The notes beneath the pieces were generated by a model. The model saw only the letters and a list, made by a program, of their open reading frames with translations, did not search any database and was not told where the DNA came from. Below are positions 18,122-27,511 of a DNA stretch of 64,000 bases, piece by piece. The position numbers and the translations under genes were made by a program. Source of the stretch: Stanieria sp964562685 (lineage in GTDB: Bacteria; Cyanobacteriota; Cyanobacteriia; Cyanobacteriales; Xenococcaceae); NCBI GenBank assembly GCA_964562685.1, contig CAZLUP010000011.1, positions 26,747 through 90,746 of the forward strand, read 5' to 3'. Positions within the stretch are counted from its first letter, which is position 1; the number at the start of each line of letters is the position of its first letter.

Positions 18122-18434
18122 TCTGAATCTCCTTTTCAGACTTGTTTTATTATCTATAAGATTAAGTAAGCTGCTAAAGAATTTAATCAGTCTTTAGCTA
18201 GAAACCCATTGCAATTTTTTTGAGCAATAATTGGGGTAAAAACGAAACAAAATCAGTCTTTGATTCCTAACAGCATTTCTTTTTGCAAATCTTTACAATA
18301 ATCTTGAAACGATCCGACTAAAGATAGAGCCAGCCCCCAATTTTGCTAGCAACAATGAAATTAGATGCGATTATTGTCGACTCCACAAAATATTAAATAG
18401 TCGCCTCTTTAACTAAGATACATTGCGTTGAAAA
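18122..18434. other. Divergent promoter region, 313 bp
   Basis: AT-rich DNA between the small WGxxGxxG gene (minus) and the large repeat membrane protein (plus). Nothing beyond promoter-like AT-rich sequence was recognised; no convincing repeat or RNA gene was seen. Confidence 0.4.
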
Positions 18435-18449
18435 TTGAAGAGGAAAATT

Positions 18450-21400
18450 ATGTTTCAAAACTTAGAAATGATGCTGGGATTATACAGCACTCACTTCTGG
18501 CTTGCTAAAGTTCGAGTTCCAGTACCACCCACAACAACACCAACACCAATCAATCCTCCACAAATAGAGACACTTCCTTTTCCAGTGCCTCAATTTTTTG
18601 TGGCATTGCTTGCTGGAGTAGTAATTGCTTTTGCTTTCCAGTTTCTGTTAACTAATTTTACCTTAGCAGCAGGGATTTCTGCGGGAGCTAATCCTGTCGA
18701 AGCTGAAGCTGCTGACACTTGGGGAGGGAAACTTCAAGAAGTCGAATCTAAAGTAGGATTTTGGGCTTTAATAACGGTCAATATTGCTCTGTTTATCGCT
18801 TGTTTTTTGGCAATTAAACTAACCTTTATTAACAATATTAGTTTTGCAGCCATTACAAGCATTGTGATCTGGTCAATCTTTTTCTTGCTGCTGCTGTGGC
18901 TTAGTTCCAAAGCAATTGGTTCTGTAGTTAGTTCCGTTGTTGATACTGCATCTTCAGGAATGCAAGGGATAGGAGCGATCGCAACAACTGCTCTTAGTGG
19001 TAGTATGGTTAATGCCCGAGTAGTTAATACTGTAGAAGAATCTATCAGTGCAGTTCGTCGTGAATTAAGTTCGGCAATCGATCCAACCATTGTTCAGGAA
19101 ACAGTACAAGATTATTTGGGTAAATTGAAACCATCTCAACTCAATCTTTCAGAAATTCGGGAAGATTTGGCAGATTTACTTAAAAATTCGGATTTAAAAT
19201 CTATATCCCTTGATAATCTCAATAAAATCGACCGTCAAACTTTTGTAAATTTAATTAGTAGTCGTACAGACTTTTCTAAACAGGATATTAATCAGATTGC
19301 AGATCAACTAGAAACTGTTTGGCAAGAAGTAATTGGTGAGCAACAGCAGAACAGTTTATTACCAGAATTACTGAACTTTTTGCAACAAGCTTCTCCAAAC
19401 GAGTTGAAATCTGATCAATTAAATCAAAAACTCAATCAATTGCTTGAGGAAACCAATAACCAGTCAACTTTTACCACACAAGCTATGCAGCTTGGTTTAG
19501 CTAAGTTAATTGACACAGTTCTCAAGCGAGCAGATCTTTCCGATGTCGATGGACAAAAAATTATTGAGCAACTACAACAGCTTAAAGATCAAGGCATAGA
19601 TCAAGCCAAACAACTTACCCAATCAATGTCTACGTCATCCTCTAATCCAATTAAAGCGGATGTAGAAGAATACTTACTCAATTCTCAGCCTTGGCATCTC
19701 AACCACGAAACCATTAAGCAAGAATTTAGAGAAGTGATCTACGATCCAGACGCAGCACCAAGTTTAGTGCGAGGTCAATTAGAACAACTCAATCGTGACG
19801 ATTTGGTAAACATCCTAAATCAAAGAGATCAGTTTAGTTCCGATCAAGTAAACGAAATTGTTGATTCCCTCGAAAGTATCCGCCAGGAAGTTTTGTCCCA
19901 GGTTTGCAATGCAGAATCAGAAGAAAAATCCCAAGAACTTCGTTCTCGCATAGAAAATTATCTTCGTTCTAGTAGTAAAGAAGAATTAAATTCTGAAGCA
20001 ATTGAACGCAACTTTAAACCAATTTTAGAAGATCCTGAAACAAGTGTAGAAGAATTACGCGATCGCATTTCTCAATTGAACGGCGATATTTTGAAACAAC
20101 TACTTTCCCAAACTAGGGAAGACCTCAATGAAGAAGAAACTGACCAAATTTTGGATCAACTTTTAAGTATAAGCGATCGTGTTAGTTCAGAAGCCCAGGA
20201 ATTACAGGAAAAAGCCCAGTCTCAAGCCGAAGAACTAGGACAAAAAGTAGAATCCTATTTACGGGATACTAACAAAGAAGAACTTAATCCCGAAGGCATT
20301 AGGGAAGACCTCAAAACTCTTCAAGATAAACCCCAAGTTGGAATCAAAGCCTTGCGAGAAAGACTTTCTCAATTTGACCGCGATACGGTAGTAAAATTAC
20401 TTTCCGAACGCGGAGACTTGAATGAAGAGGAAATTAATCAATTTATTGACCGCTTTGAAGAAATTCGCGATAATCTCCTACACGCACCGCAAATGTTAGC
20501 GGGTAAGGCTCAGGAGCAATACGAAGAAGTTAGTAGTCAGATTGCTGATTATCTCCGTTCTACTAATTTAGAAGAACTCGATCCCGACAGCATCAAACAA
20601 GATTTACAGCAGCTATTTAGCGATCCGAAACAGGGCGCAAAAGCTCTTAGAGAAAGGTTATCGCACATAGATCGAGAAACTCTAACCAAGCTGCTGAGTC
20701 AACGAGAAGACCTTAGTGAAGAACAGGTTAATCAGTATATCGACCAAGTAGAAGCAGCAATTCAAAGTATTGTTAAAGCACCCCGACGCTTGGCAAGTCG
20801 TACTCAAAAACAAATTCAAGATTGGCAAACTTCTTTTGAAAATTACTTACGTTCCACCAACAAAGAAGAACTAAACCCAGAAGGCATTAAACGCGATTTA
20901 CAAACCTTGCTCAAAGAGCCAGGAACAGGACTAAATCAAATTAGCGATCGCCTTTCTGAAATTGACCGCGATACGGTGGTAGCTCTGCTTTCACAACGGG
21001 AAGACATTTCTGAAGCAGAAGCCAACGAAATCGTCGAACGAATCGATTCTGTACGCCATCAATTACTCGAACAATTCCAGGCAATTCAACAGCAAGCCCA
21101 ATCAGTAATTGAAGGAACATTTGACAAAATTCGTAATTACCTTAACTCCTTAGATCGTCCCGAACTCAACTACGACGAAATCAAACAAGACTTAGAAAAA
21201 CTGTTTTCAGATCCAGAAGCAGGAGTTGAAGCCTTGCGCGATCGCATCTCCCAATTCGATCGTGACACTTTAGTGGCTGTGCTAAGTTCCCGTGAAGATA
21301 TCTCTGAACAAGATGTCAATCGCATCATCGACCAAGTTGAATCACTACGCGATCGTTTTCTTAACCGTCTCCAACGTATTCAGCAGAAAACGCAAGCAAG

Positions 21401-21563
21401 AATTGATGAGATTAAGAAAAATGCTCAACAACAAGTAATCCAAGCCCGTAAAGCCACGGCAACTGCTGCTTGGTGGTTATTTGGTACAGCTTTGACTTCG
21501 GCTGGGGTAGCAGTGCTGGCTGGAGTTATGGCAATACGCGGTCTAACTATATTTAATATTTAG
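18450..21563 (+). CDS. Large membrane protein with eight ~78-residue repeats
   Basis: About 1,037 residues. An N-terminal part contains a Pro-rich stretch and three hydrophobic segments (around FFVALLAGVVIAFAFQFLL, WALITVNIALFIACFLAIKL and SIVIWSIFFLLLLWLSSKAI). Then come eight tandem repeats of about 78 residues with the pattern YLRSTNKEELNPEGI, a variable acidic stretch, LRERLSQFDRDTVVKLLS, R.D.sE.e.nq.id..e.iR; copies four to eight are the most alike, the first two the most diverged. A last hydrophobic helix (WWLFGTALTSAGVAVLAGVMA) sits near the C terminus. The repeat is helical and highly charged, so the cytoplasmic part should be a long rod held to the membrane at both ends. The start ATG at 18450 is favoured by AGAGG upstream over an earlier TTG at 18435. 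Function unknown. Confidence 0.8.
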   Translation: MFQNLEMMLGLYSTHFWLAKVRVPVPPTTTPTPINPPQIETLPFPVPQFFVALLAGVVIAFAFQFLLTNFTLAAGISAGANPVEAEAADTWGGKLQEVESKVGFWALITVNIALFIACFLAIKLTFINNISFAAITSIVIWSIFFLLLLWLSSKAIGSVVSSVVDTASSGMQGIGAIATTALSGSMVNARVVNTVEESISAVRRELSSAIDPTIVQETVQDYLGKLKPSQLNLSEIREDLADLLKNSDLKSISLDNLNKIDRQTFVNLISSRTDFSKQDINQIADQLETVWQEVIGEQQQNSLLPELLNFLQQASPNELKSDQLNQKLNQLLEETNNQSTFTTQAMQLGLAKLIDTVLKRADLSDVDGQKIIEQLQQLKDQGIDQAKQLTQSMSTSSSNPIKADVEEYLLNSQPWHLNHETIKQEFREVIYDPDAAPSLVRGQLEQLNRDDLVNILNQRDQFSSDQVNEIVDSLESIRQEVLSQVCNAESEEKSQELRSRIENYLRSSSKEELNSEAIERNFKPILEDPETSVEELRDRISQLNGDILKQLLSQTREDLNEEETDQILDQLLSISDRVSSEAQELQEKAQSQAEELGQKVESYLRDTNKEELNPEGIREDLKTLQDKPQVGIKALRERLSQFDRDTVVKLLSERGDLNEEEINQFIDRFEEIRDNLLHAPQMLAGKAQEQYEEVSSQIADYLRSTNLEELDPDSIKQDLQQLFSDPKQGAKALRERLSHIDRETLTKLLSQREDLSEEQVNQYIDQVEAAIQSIVKAPRRLASRTQKQIQDWQTSFENYLRSTNKEELNPEGIKRDLQTLLKEPGTGLNQISDRLSEIDRDTVVALLSQREDISEAEANEIVERIDSVRHQLLEQFQAIQQQAQSVIEGTFDKIRNYLNSLDRPELNYDEIKQDLEKLFSDPEAGVEALRDRISQFDRDTLVAVLSSREDISEQDVNRIIDQVESLRDRFLNRLQRIQQKTQARIDEIKKNAQQQVIQARKATATAAWWLFGTALTSAGVAVLAGVMAIRGLTIFNI

Positions 21564-21580
21564 TTTGCTACAAATCTTGG

Positions 21581-21609
21581 GTAGGGGTTTGGCAGTGCCA
21601 AACCCCTAC
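21581..21609. repeat. 29-bp near-perfect palindrome GTAGGGGTTTGGCA/TGCCAAACCCCTAC
   Basis: Two 14-bp arms pair perfectly around a single G. It lies 17 bp past the stop of the repeat membrane protein and before the convergent tocopherol cyclase gene. A diverged 29-bp copy is at 30096-30124. It may terminate transcription in both directions. Confidence 0.85.
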
Positions 21610-21688
21610 ATAAATTCATTCGTAGCATAAATTTAGCAATTTGATATTAGTGATCGCGAAATAACATCGTAAAGATGACACATCATTG

Positions 21689-21787
21689 GTAGGGGCAATT
21701 CATGAATTGTCCATACTTTAATATGAAATTAAAGATTGAATTAAAACACACATATTTTGTTAGGACGAATGGCAAGAACGCCCCTAC
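21689..21787. repeat. 99-bp element bounded by GTAGGGGC and GCCCCTAC
   Basis: An 8-bp terminal inverted repeat (21689-21696 and 21780-21787) bounds an AT-rich core. Inside the left end is the palindrome CAATTCATGAATTG. The two ends look like diverged copies of one GTAGGGGC(N)n unit, so this may be a decayed miniature element or two nested palindromes. The 313-bp region 21564-21876 holds no gene. Confidence 0.5.
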
Positions 21788-21876
21788 GATTCAATATCTT
21801 GTCTTGATCTATAGTTCAGTTGCTATAAAAATCTCTGATAACTGTTTAGAGTGATTGATCTGATTAAGCCTAGATT

Positions 21877-23001
21877 TTATTCAGTAACAACTTGCCACGT
21901 TTGCTCCCAAGGAGAACCACCTACTTCTAAACCTGCAACCTCACTGCTTGCTTTCAAAAGAGTCTTTCCCTGACGCTGACGTAACTCTAAACTTAACTCT
22001 CCTCTAGTTGTATCTCGACAATTAAAAACTAAACCTTTGGCTGTTGGTGTACGGACATAAGTACCAGTTAAATCCGTTTTACCAATCAGAGTAACTTCAA
22101 AATCTTGATTAACAGCTTGCATCTGCCATTTTCCCCAAGGCTCAACCTGCCAACTAACTTGAGCATTCCAGGGTACAAATTCATAAAATTCGCCCTGATA
22201 ATGAATGCCAATCATGGCAACTTCTTCTTGCCACCACAACACTTCTCTCACTCCTCCTCCGGCTGTCAAAGCTAAATCGCTGTGGTTAGTAAAACTATTA
22301 CAATTAATCCAAAACCACTTCTGGGGAAAAGAGCGTCCCCAATTTTTTTCACTATAAGCTGGTGCATCGGTAAATTGATATAGTTTTCCCTGCCATTCAA
22401 TCCAACCCGTTGCCAAACCATGAGCCATTAAAATTTGCCATCCAGGCTCAAAAATAGGTAAATAAGACAACCATCCTGCTGTAGCTTGAGGATGACGAGG
22501 ATTGCCCCAACTATAAATCGGTTTAGTTTCATATAACCAACGACAAAATTTATTAGTACCTGGATCGGAAATAAAACCTTGATTTAAAGTCGTTGTTACT
22601 TGGTAACCTTGTTTAATAAAAGCTTCAAATTCATCAGCAGGTATTAATTGAGGCGTTATCGCCTTTACTGTTTTACCCCAATGCCCAAAACCCAAATAAT
22701 CTTTAGCTGCCCAAAATTTTTCTAGATTAGGAAAAGTACGACAAATGTATTCCTCATCAATACCTAGAATTTGTGCAGCACCACCACTATTAGCTTGCTC
22801 ACCACTAGGGTCTTCAATAGAATACATAAAAGCAAAAGTTTGAGCAATCTCAGGTATAGTCACACGAAAATACCAACCTTCAAAAAAACCCTGAGATTTA
22901 AAGAAAAAATTATTAGCTTCCTGCCAATGATAACCGCTATGGGGAGTTGGTAAGGGCAAACCGCAGTTTGTCCCTAGTTGAGGTTGGGAAAATTGAAACA
23001 T
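21877..23001 (-). CDS. Tocopherol cyclase
   Basis: A 374-residue enzyme matching plant VTE1 and cyanobacterial tocopherol cyclase (Synechocystis slr1737, 363 residues), which closes the chromanol ring from 2,3-dimethyl-5-phytyl-1,4-benzoquinol or its relatives. Conserved N-terminal features are PTPHSGYHW and KSQGFFEGWYFRVTIPE; further on are GWLSYLPIFEPGWQILMAHG and AYSEKNWGRSFPQKWFWINCN, characteristic of the family. No signal peptide is seen. It follows the homogentisate phytyltransferase gene by 84 bp on the same strand, the same pairing as slr1736-slr1737, so the two form a tocopherol operon. Confidence 0.93.
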   Translation of the reverse strand: MFQFSQPQLGTNCGLPLPTPHSGYHWQEANNFFFKSQGFFEGWYFRVTIPEIAQTFAFMYSIEDPSGEQANSGGAAQILGIDEEYICRTFPNLEKFWAAKDYLGFGHWGKTVKAITPQLIPADEFEAFIKQGYQVTTTLNQGFISDPGTNKFCRWLYETKPIYSWGNPRHPQATAGWLSYLPIFEPGWQILMAHGLATGWIEWQGKLYQFTDAPAYSEKNWGRSFPQKWFWINCNSFTNHSDLALTAGGGVREVLWWQEEVAMIGIHYQGEFYEFVPWNAQVSWQVEPWGKWQMQAVNQDFEVTLIGKTDLTGTYVRTPTAKGLVFNCRDTTRGELSLELRQRQGKTLLKASSEVAGLEVGGSPWEQTWQVVTE

Positions 23002-23085
23002 TACCTTTTGATTGCTTAAATCAGAAAAAAAGTTGACAAGTTAGCAATTTCTTAAAAAAAACTCAATTTTTAACTTTAATTCAAC

Positions 23086-23988
23086 TTAGACAAAATAGGA
23101 AATAGGAAAGAGGATATATTCTAAAAAAAATAGTTTCCAAATAAATTGATAAAAACTTGCGATCGCAGTTTTTTCTTCTAAATCAACTTTTTGACTACGC
23201 CACCACAATAATCCTAAAAGAATGAGATGATAACCAATAAAAAAACTACAGCTAAAATCAGTTAGCCAAAAGATCCTCGCCAAAATCATTCCCAAATAAC
23301 AAAAAGTAATTACTCCCAAAGAAAGATTCAGTACGGCTGGCTTACCTAGAATTAAAGTAAAAGTAGTAATATTGTATTGTTTATCTCCTTCAAGATCGGG
23401 GACATCTTTAAAAATCGCGATCGCTATCGTAAAAAAGAGAACAAATAGAGTTAATACCCAAACATAGGAATTTAACAACTCTTGACCGGTTAACTTTTGA
23501 CTGTAGTGTAAAAACAAGCCAAGATTTACCACAATACCTCGAACTGTAAAAATACAGAAGGCAGCCAAAAAAGGAAATTGTTTTAAGCGAATTGGTGGTA
23601 GAGAATAAGCTGTGCCAATAATTAAACTAAAACCTACCGTAGCGAATAACCAAATTCCCGAGCAAGCTGCAATTACTAACGCTAAAATTCCTGTAATTCC
23701 AACAATCCATTTTCCTTGTTTGAGCGAAAATTCACCAGCAGCAAGTGGTAATGATGGTTTATTAATGCGGTCAATTGCTACATCCGATAATTGGTTTAAC
23801 CCCACAATATAAATATTGCCACATAAGCAAGCAATCCAAACAGCCAGCAGTTGTTCTAAATTTAGCCAAGTAATTGAGCTATTAGTAGTTGCTAAGGCTA
23901 AAAAATAGATCGCAAAAACACTCAGACTAGTACCAATAATGGTATGGGGACGAGAAAATTTCCAAAAACTAGAGAAAAAACTCATCAA
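23086..23988 (-). CDS. Homogentisate phytyltransferase
   Basis: A 300-residue UbiA-type membrane prenyltransferase that joins phytyl diphosphate to homogentisate with decarboxylation, the committed step of tocopherol synthesis. Both aspartate-rich motifs are present: NQLSDVAIDRINKP (NxxxDxxxD) near residue 65 and KDVPDLEGDKQYN (DxxDxxxD) near residue 195, with about nine hydrophobic helices between and around them. The N-terminal FWKFSRPHTIIGTSLSV is typical. It is the first gene of the operon with tocopherol cyclase. The neighbouring enzymes argue for a phytyl rather than solanesyl or ubiquinone-type substrate. Start may be either of two adjacent Met codons. Confidence 0.93.
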   Translation of the reverse strand: MMSFFSSFWKFSRPHTIIGTSLSVFAIYFLALATTNSSITWLNLEQLLAVWIACLCGNIYIVGLNQLSDVAIDRINKPSLPLAAGEFSLKQGKWIVGITGILALVIAACSGIWLFATVGFSLIIGTAYSLPPIRLKQFPFLAAFCIFTVRGIVVNLGLFLHYSQKLTGQELLNSYVWVLTLFVLFFTIAIAIFKDVPDLEGDKQYNITTFTLILGKPAVLNLSLGVITFCYLGMILARIFWLTDFSCSFFIGYHLILLGLLWWRSQKVDLEEKTAIASFYQFIWKLFFLEYILFPISYFV

Positions 23989-24654
23989 TCAAGATTGTTA
24001 TCTTACCAAAGTCAAATATAACGCGATCTTGGCTAACCTTAAAAATGATTATTTAGAAAAGACAACTAATAACTAACGGTTTGAGTGAATTAGCAAATTA
24101 GTGCATGGTGATGGTTATTACATTAAAGTTGGATTATTAAAACTACTCGTTTGTTGCGATTAATTATTTTTGTTTTTATTTGGATTCAAAACACCAACAA
24201 GTTAAGTATACGTAGGAAATTTTACGAGCTAAAAAACACTCACCCAGCTTGTTTCAGGTCAAACTTGTCACTCTCTACATTATTCTTACTCATTGGAATT
24301 GTTCAGTATAAACAAAAATATTCAGCAAATCACCGCAATACTCTTTATTTTTGTTAAGTTATCTGTTTGTTTGAAAGAAATTATTAAAAAAAACCAAAAA
24401 CAAACTTAACGTGGGAACAATCAAGAACAAAAGAAATTCGTCTGTTGCATAAAGAAAATCAGACCCTTCCTCAGAAGATAAGTAGTTTAATTAACAAAAA
24501 ATTTGCGTATTCCTACGGAGACTAAGTTAAACTACGGAACATTTCAAAAAAAAACTGGCAGTGATGTTCTTTTTTCCTTTTAAGTTGGGCAATCTAATGA
24601 GTGAGGAGTGATCCAACCCTGATTTTCAAGCTAAGTCGTCATTGAGAAAGCAAT
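23989..24654. other. 666-bp gene-free leader region before the sigma factor
   Basis: A long AT-rich region between the divergent tocopherol operon and the sigma gene. It contains an inverted repeat GTTAAGTT/AACTTAAC (24353-24360 and 24403-24410) with a further partial pairing of GTTTGTTTG and CAAAAACAAAC inside, and a second weak stem GAACAT/ATGTTC (24537-24542, 24564-24569) followed by seven T, just 80 bases before the start codon. These could be part of a structured 5' leader. An open frame of 68 codons (24151-24357) shows no recognisable protein. Confidence 0.4.
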
Positions 24655-25905
24655 ATGTTAGCTAGTTCTTTATATGTTGAGACCGAAGAAGACTATTCTA
24701 TTTCTGCTTATGATCTAGAGTTAGAAGAAAGTAACTATAACTCTAGTAAGTTAACAGATGACCTGGTAGAGCTAGATTTAGACAATATCGATCTAGACAA
24801 TGCTGCTAGAAGAGGGAATAGAACTACTACTGACTTAGTCAGACTATATTTACAAGAGATCGGTCGTGTTCCTTTACTAGAAAGAGATGAGGAAGTCTCC
24901 GAAGCCCAAAAAGTTCAGCGTCATATTAATATCATAGAGCAGCGAGCGAAAGCTGCCAAGAAGGGAGATCAAATTTTACAAGAGTTTGTTGAGTTAATTG
25001 ATGCTCACGACCGTTTAGTCTCTCAACTCAGCCATCGTCCTTCTTTGAGAAGATGGGCTCAAACTGTAGGCATGGAAATTCCTTTACTTAAAGAACGTCT
25101 ATCTGTAGGTAAACATCGTTGGGCAGAAGTTGTTAACTGTAGTGTTAAAGAATTAGAAAGAATTCAACGAGATGGTATCCGCGCTAAAGAACACATGATC
25201 AAAGCCAATTTACGTTTGGTTGTGTCCGTAGCGAAAAAATATCAAAATCGAGGCTTAGAATTACTCGATCTAATTCAGGAAGGAACTCTTGGTTTAGAAA
25301 GAGCAGTAGAAAAATTCGACCCCACTAAAGGTTATCGCTTTAGCACTTATGCTTATTGGTGGATTCGTCAAGGGATCACTAGAGCGATCGCAACTCAAAG
25401 TCGTACCATTCGTCTTCCAGTTCACATCACTGAAAAACTCAACAAAATCAAAAAAGCTCAACGGAAGATTTCTCAAGAAAAAGGACGTACTCCTCGCATT
25501 GAAGATCTTGCCCAAGAATTAGATATGACCGCAGCACAAATTCGAGAAGTATTACTGCGAGTACCCCGTTCTGTATCCTTAGAGATTAAAGTTGGAAAAG
25601 AAAAAGATACAGAATTAGGAGATTTACTCGAAACAGAAAGCGCTTCTCCTGAAGAAACTTTGATGCGAGAATCTTTACAAAAAGATTTGCAGTATCTTTT
25701 ATCAGAACTAACTAGCCGTGAACGAGAAGTAATTCAGATGCGTTTTGGTTTTGGTGGCGAAAAACCTTTTTCTTTGGCAGAAATCGGTCGTTGTCTAGAA
25801 CTATCTCGCGAAAGAGTCCGCCAAATTGAAGCTAAAGCTTTACAGAAACTTAGACAGCCTAGACGAAGAAATATGATTCGCGATTATCTAGAGTCTCTTA
25901 GTTGA
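24655..25905 (+). CDS. sigC: Group 2 RNA polymerase sigma factor, SigC-like
   Basis: A 416-residue sigma-70 family protein without region 1.1. Region 1.2 is TTDLVRLYLQEIGRVPLLERDEE; an insertion of about 90 residues precedes region 2; region 2.1-2.4 contains HMIKANLRLVVSVAKKYQNR, LIQEGTLGLERAVEKFDP and YRFSTYAYWWIRQGITRAI; region 3 has EKLNKIKKAQRKISQE; region 4.2 ends SLAEIGRCLELSRERVRQIE. Near-identity of regions 2.4 and 4.2 with principal sigma factors means consensus-type promoters are recognised, but the lack of region 1.1 and the length resemble cyanobacterial SigC (about 404 residues in Synechocystis) more than SigA, SigB or SigD. The acidic N-terminal 55 residues are unusual. Assignment to SigC rather than another group 2 paralogue is moderately sure. 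Confidence 0.85.
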   Translation: MLASSLYVETEEDYSISAYDLELEESNYNSSKLTDDLVELDLDNIDLDNAARRGNRTTTDLVRLYLQEIGRVPLLERDEEVSEAQKVQRHINIIEQRAKAAKKGDQILQEFVELIDAHDRLVSQLSHRPSLRRWAQTVGMEIPLLKERLSVGKHRWAEVVNCSVKELERIQRDGIRAKEHMIKANLRLVVSVAKKYQNRGLELLDLIQEGTLGLERAVEKFDPTKGYRFSTYAYWWIRQGITRAIATQSRTIRLPVHITEKLNKIKKAQRKISQEKGRTPRIEDLAQELDMTAAQIREVLLRVPRSVSLEIKVGKEKDTELGDLLETESASPEETLMRESLQKDLQYLLSELTSREREVIQMRFGFGGEKPFSLAEIGRCLELSRERVRQIEAKALQKLRQPRRRNMIRDYLESLS

Positions 25906-25913
25906 ATTATTGG

Positions 25914-25953
25914 GGAAGAAGGTACAAAATTTAGACTTTCTTCCTCTTTTTTT
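25914..25953 (+). terminator. Rho-independent terminator of the sigma factor gene
   Basis: GGAAGAA (25914-25920) pairs with TTCTTCC (25938-25944), followed by TC and seven T (25947-25953), nine bases after the stop codon. Confidence 0.8.
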
Positions 25954-26001
25954 ATCTATAAACTAGCAATTTAGTACTAATAATTCTGCCAACCAAATTA
26001 A

Positions 26002-26033
26002 AATTAGTAATTACTAAATACTAATTACTAATT
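26002..26033. repeat. AT-only inverted repeat upstream of the solute-binding protein
   Basis: AATTAGTAATT (26002-26012) and AATTACTAATT (26023-26033) are perfect 11-bp arms around a 10-base loop, 80 bp before the start codon. A regulator site or a hairpin in the leader are both possible. Confidence 0.5.
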
Positions 26034-26112
26034 ACCTGATTTTACAAAAAATGAATGTAAGTATTTAACCGAAATTGATATGATGTGAGCAGCGTTAATA
26101 ACTAAAGCCATA

Positions 26113-26955
26113 ATGATTAAATGTCAAATCAAAATTGTCGTTTTGTTGAGTCTAATTTTAGCTATCCCTTTACCAGCAAAAGCAGCAACAGTCTTAGAAA
26201 ATATTCAAAAAACTGGGGTAGTGAAAGTAGCAATTAGAGAAGATGCTGCGCCTTTCGGTTATACAGATAATCAAGGAAATCTCCAAGGATATTGTCTAGA
26301 TTTTTTTAGTTTGTTAGAAAAGAAATTAATTACTCAACTTAAGAGAGATACGCTTATTTTTAGAGTTTTAAAATCTAGAGTTGATAATCGTTTTGATTTA
26401 GTAACAGACGGATTTGTTCAGCTAGAATGTGGACCTAATACTATTCGTACCCAACTTCAAAAACAAGTTATATTTTCTCAACCTTTTTTTGTTACAGGTA
26501 CTCAGTTTTTAATTCGTCAACAAAATAATAATTTACCTAATCTCAATAGCAATTTAAATAATTTAACTATCGGAGTAATAGAGGGAACAAGTACAGAAGA
26601 ATATATACGCGATCGCTATCCCCAGGCACAATTAACTTTGTTTCGAGGTGTTACTGCTAGAAATAGAGGCGTACAAGCTTTAGCACAAGGAAAAATTGAT
26701 GCGATGGTCAGTGATGGTATTTTATTAAGAGCAGAAGCTCAACAACAAAATTTATCTCTTGCTAATTATCCTTTGATTCCAGAACAGTCTTTAACTTGCG
26801 ATACTTATGGTATGCTACTTCCTCAAGGCGATCGCTCATGGCAAGATTTTGTTAATTCTGTGATTACTTCTCCAGAATCAAAGGCAATTTTGAATCAGTG
26901 GTTTGGCGATATGATTCCCTATAATCGTATTAGCGAAGCTAACTGTTCAGAATAA
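26113..26955 (+). CDS. Family 3 extracellular solute-binding protein
   Basis: A 280-residue periplasmic protein with a signal peptide (residues 1-24, IVVLLSLILAIPLPAKAA, cleavage near AKA). The mature part is a type II periplasmic binding fold of family 3: LENIQKTGVVKVAIREDAAP at the start, DNQGNLQGYCLDF, GVIEGTSTEEYI at the hinge and KIDAMVSDGILL in the second lobe. Members bind polar amino acids for ABC uptake or act as sensory ligand-binding proteins. No permease or ATPase gene is adjacent, so it is an orphan. Two cysteine pairs may form disulfides. The ligand is unknown; the DxxP and Arg positions suggest an amino acid but are not decisive. Confidence 0.83.
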   Translation: MIKCQIKIVVLLSLILAIPLPAKAATVLENIQKTGVVKVAIREDAAPFGYTDNQGNLQGYCLDFFSLLEKKLITQLKRDTLIFRVLKSRVDNRFDLVTDGFVQLECGPNTIRTQLQKQVIFSQPFFVTGTQFLIRQQNNNLPNLNSNLNNLTIGVIEGTSTEEYIRDRYPQAQLTLFRGVTARNRGVQALAQGKIDAMVSDGILLRAEAQQQNLSLANYPLIPEQSLTCDTYGMLLPQGDRSWQDFVNSVITSPESKAILNQWFGDMIPYNRISEANCSE

Positions 26956-26968
26956 TTCTGATTTTGAT

Positions 26969-27511
26969 TTAAATTCCTTTCAGCTTGCGAGTATGATCGA
27001 CTAAACTTTGAGCGAATTGATCAAATCTTTGAGATAACTTCTCATCTAATAATTTACCTTCTCGATCAAACGCCTGCCAAGCTTGTCCGATCGCAATTTG
27101 TTCTGGAATTACCCAAGCATGAACCCAACGCATAATAATTCTGAGATCGTTAAGAGCATTACTGTTGGATTGTCCACCTAAAACGCTAATTAATCCTGTA
27201 ACTTTATCAGATAAATGCTCAAAACTCATTAAATCGAGAGCGTTTTTGATCACACCACTAACACTGCCATGATATTCAGGTGTAGCTAAAATTAATCCGT
27301 CGGCTTCCTTCACACTATCTTGAAGTTTAATCACATCAGGATAGTCAGGATACTCATCTCCACCATTACAAAAAGGTAGATTTAGATTTCGTAAATCAAG
27401 CAGTTCTACTTCTGCACCTAAAGCTTCTACTCTGGTAATTGCTTGTTGTAGTGCCAAAGCCGTATAAGAACTATCTCGAAGACTGCCACTAATTCCAACG
27501 ATCTTAACCAT
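26969..27511 (-). CDS. NADPH-dependent FMN reductase family protein
   Basis: A 180-residue flavodoxin-like protein. The FMN phosphate loop is GISGSLRDSSYTALALQQ at residues 6-23, and TPEYHGSVSGVIKNALDLMS (about 78-97) is the second flavin-binding signature of the chromate/quinone/azo reductase (ChrR/AzoR/ArsH-like) group. It probably reduces quinones or free flavin with NADPH in the cytosol; the physiological acceptor cannot be inferred. It converges with the solute-binding protein gene 13 bp away and is divergent from the porin gene. Confidence 0.87.
   Translation of the reverse strand: MVKIVGISGSLRDSSYTALALQQAITRVEALGAEVELLDLRNLNLPFCNGGDEYPDYPDVIKLQDSVKEADGLILATPEYHGSVSGVIKNALDLMSFEHLSDKVTGLISVLGGQSNSNALNDLRIIMRWVHAWVIPEQIAIGQAWQAFDREGKLLDEKLSQRFDQFAQSLVDHTRKLKGI

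Noticed and set aside
24151..24357. A 68-codon open frame upstream of the sigma gene
   Set aside because: TTG start, no ribosome site, no recognisable protein character, and it overlaps the inverted repeat at 24353.
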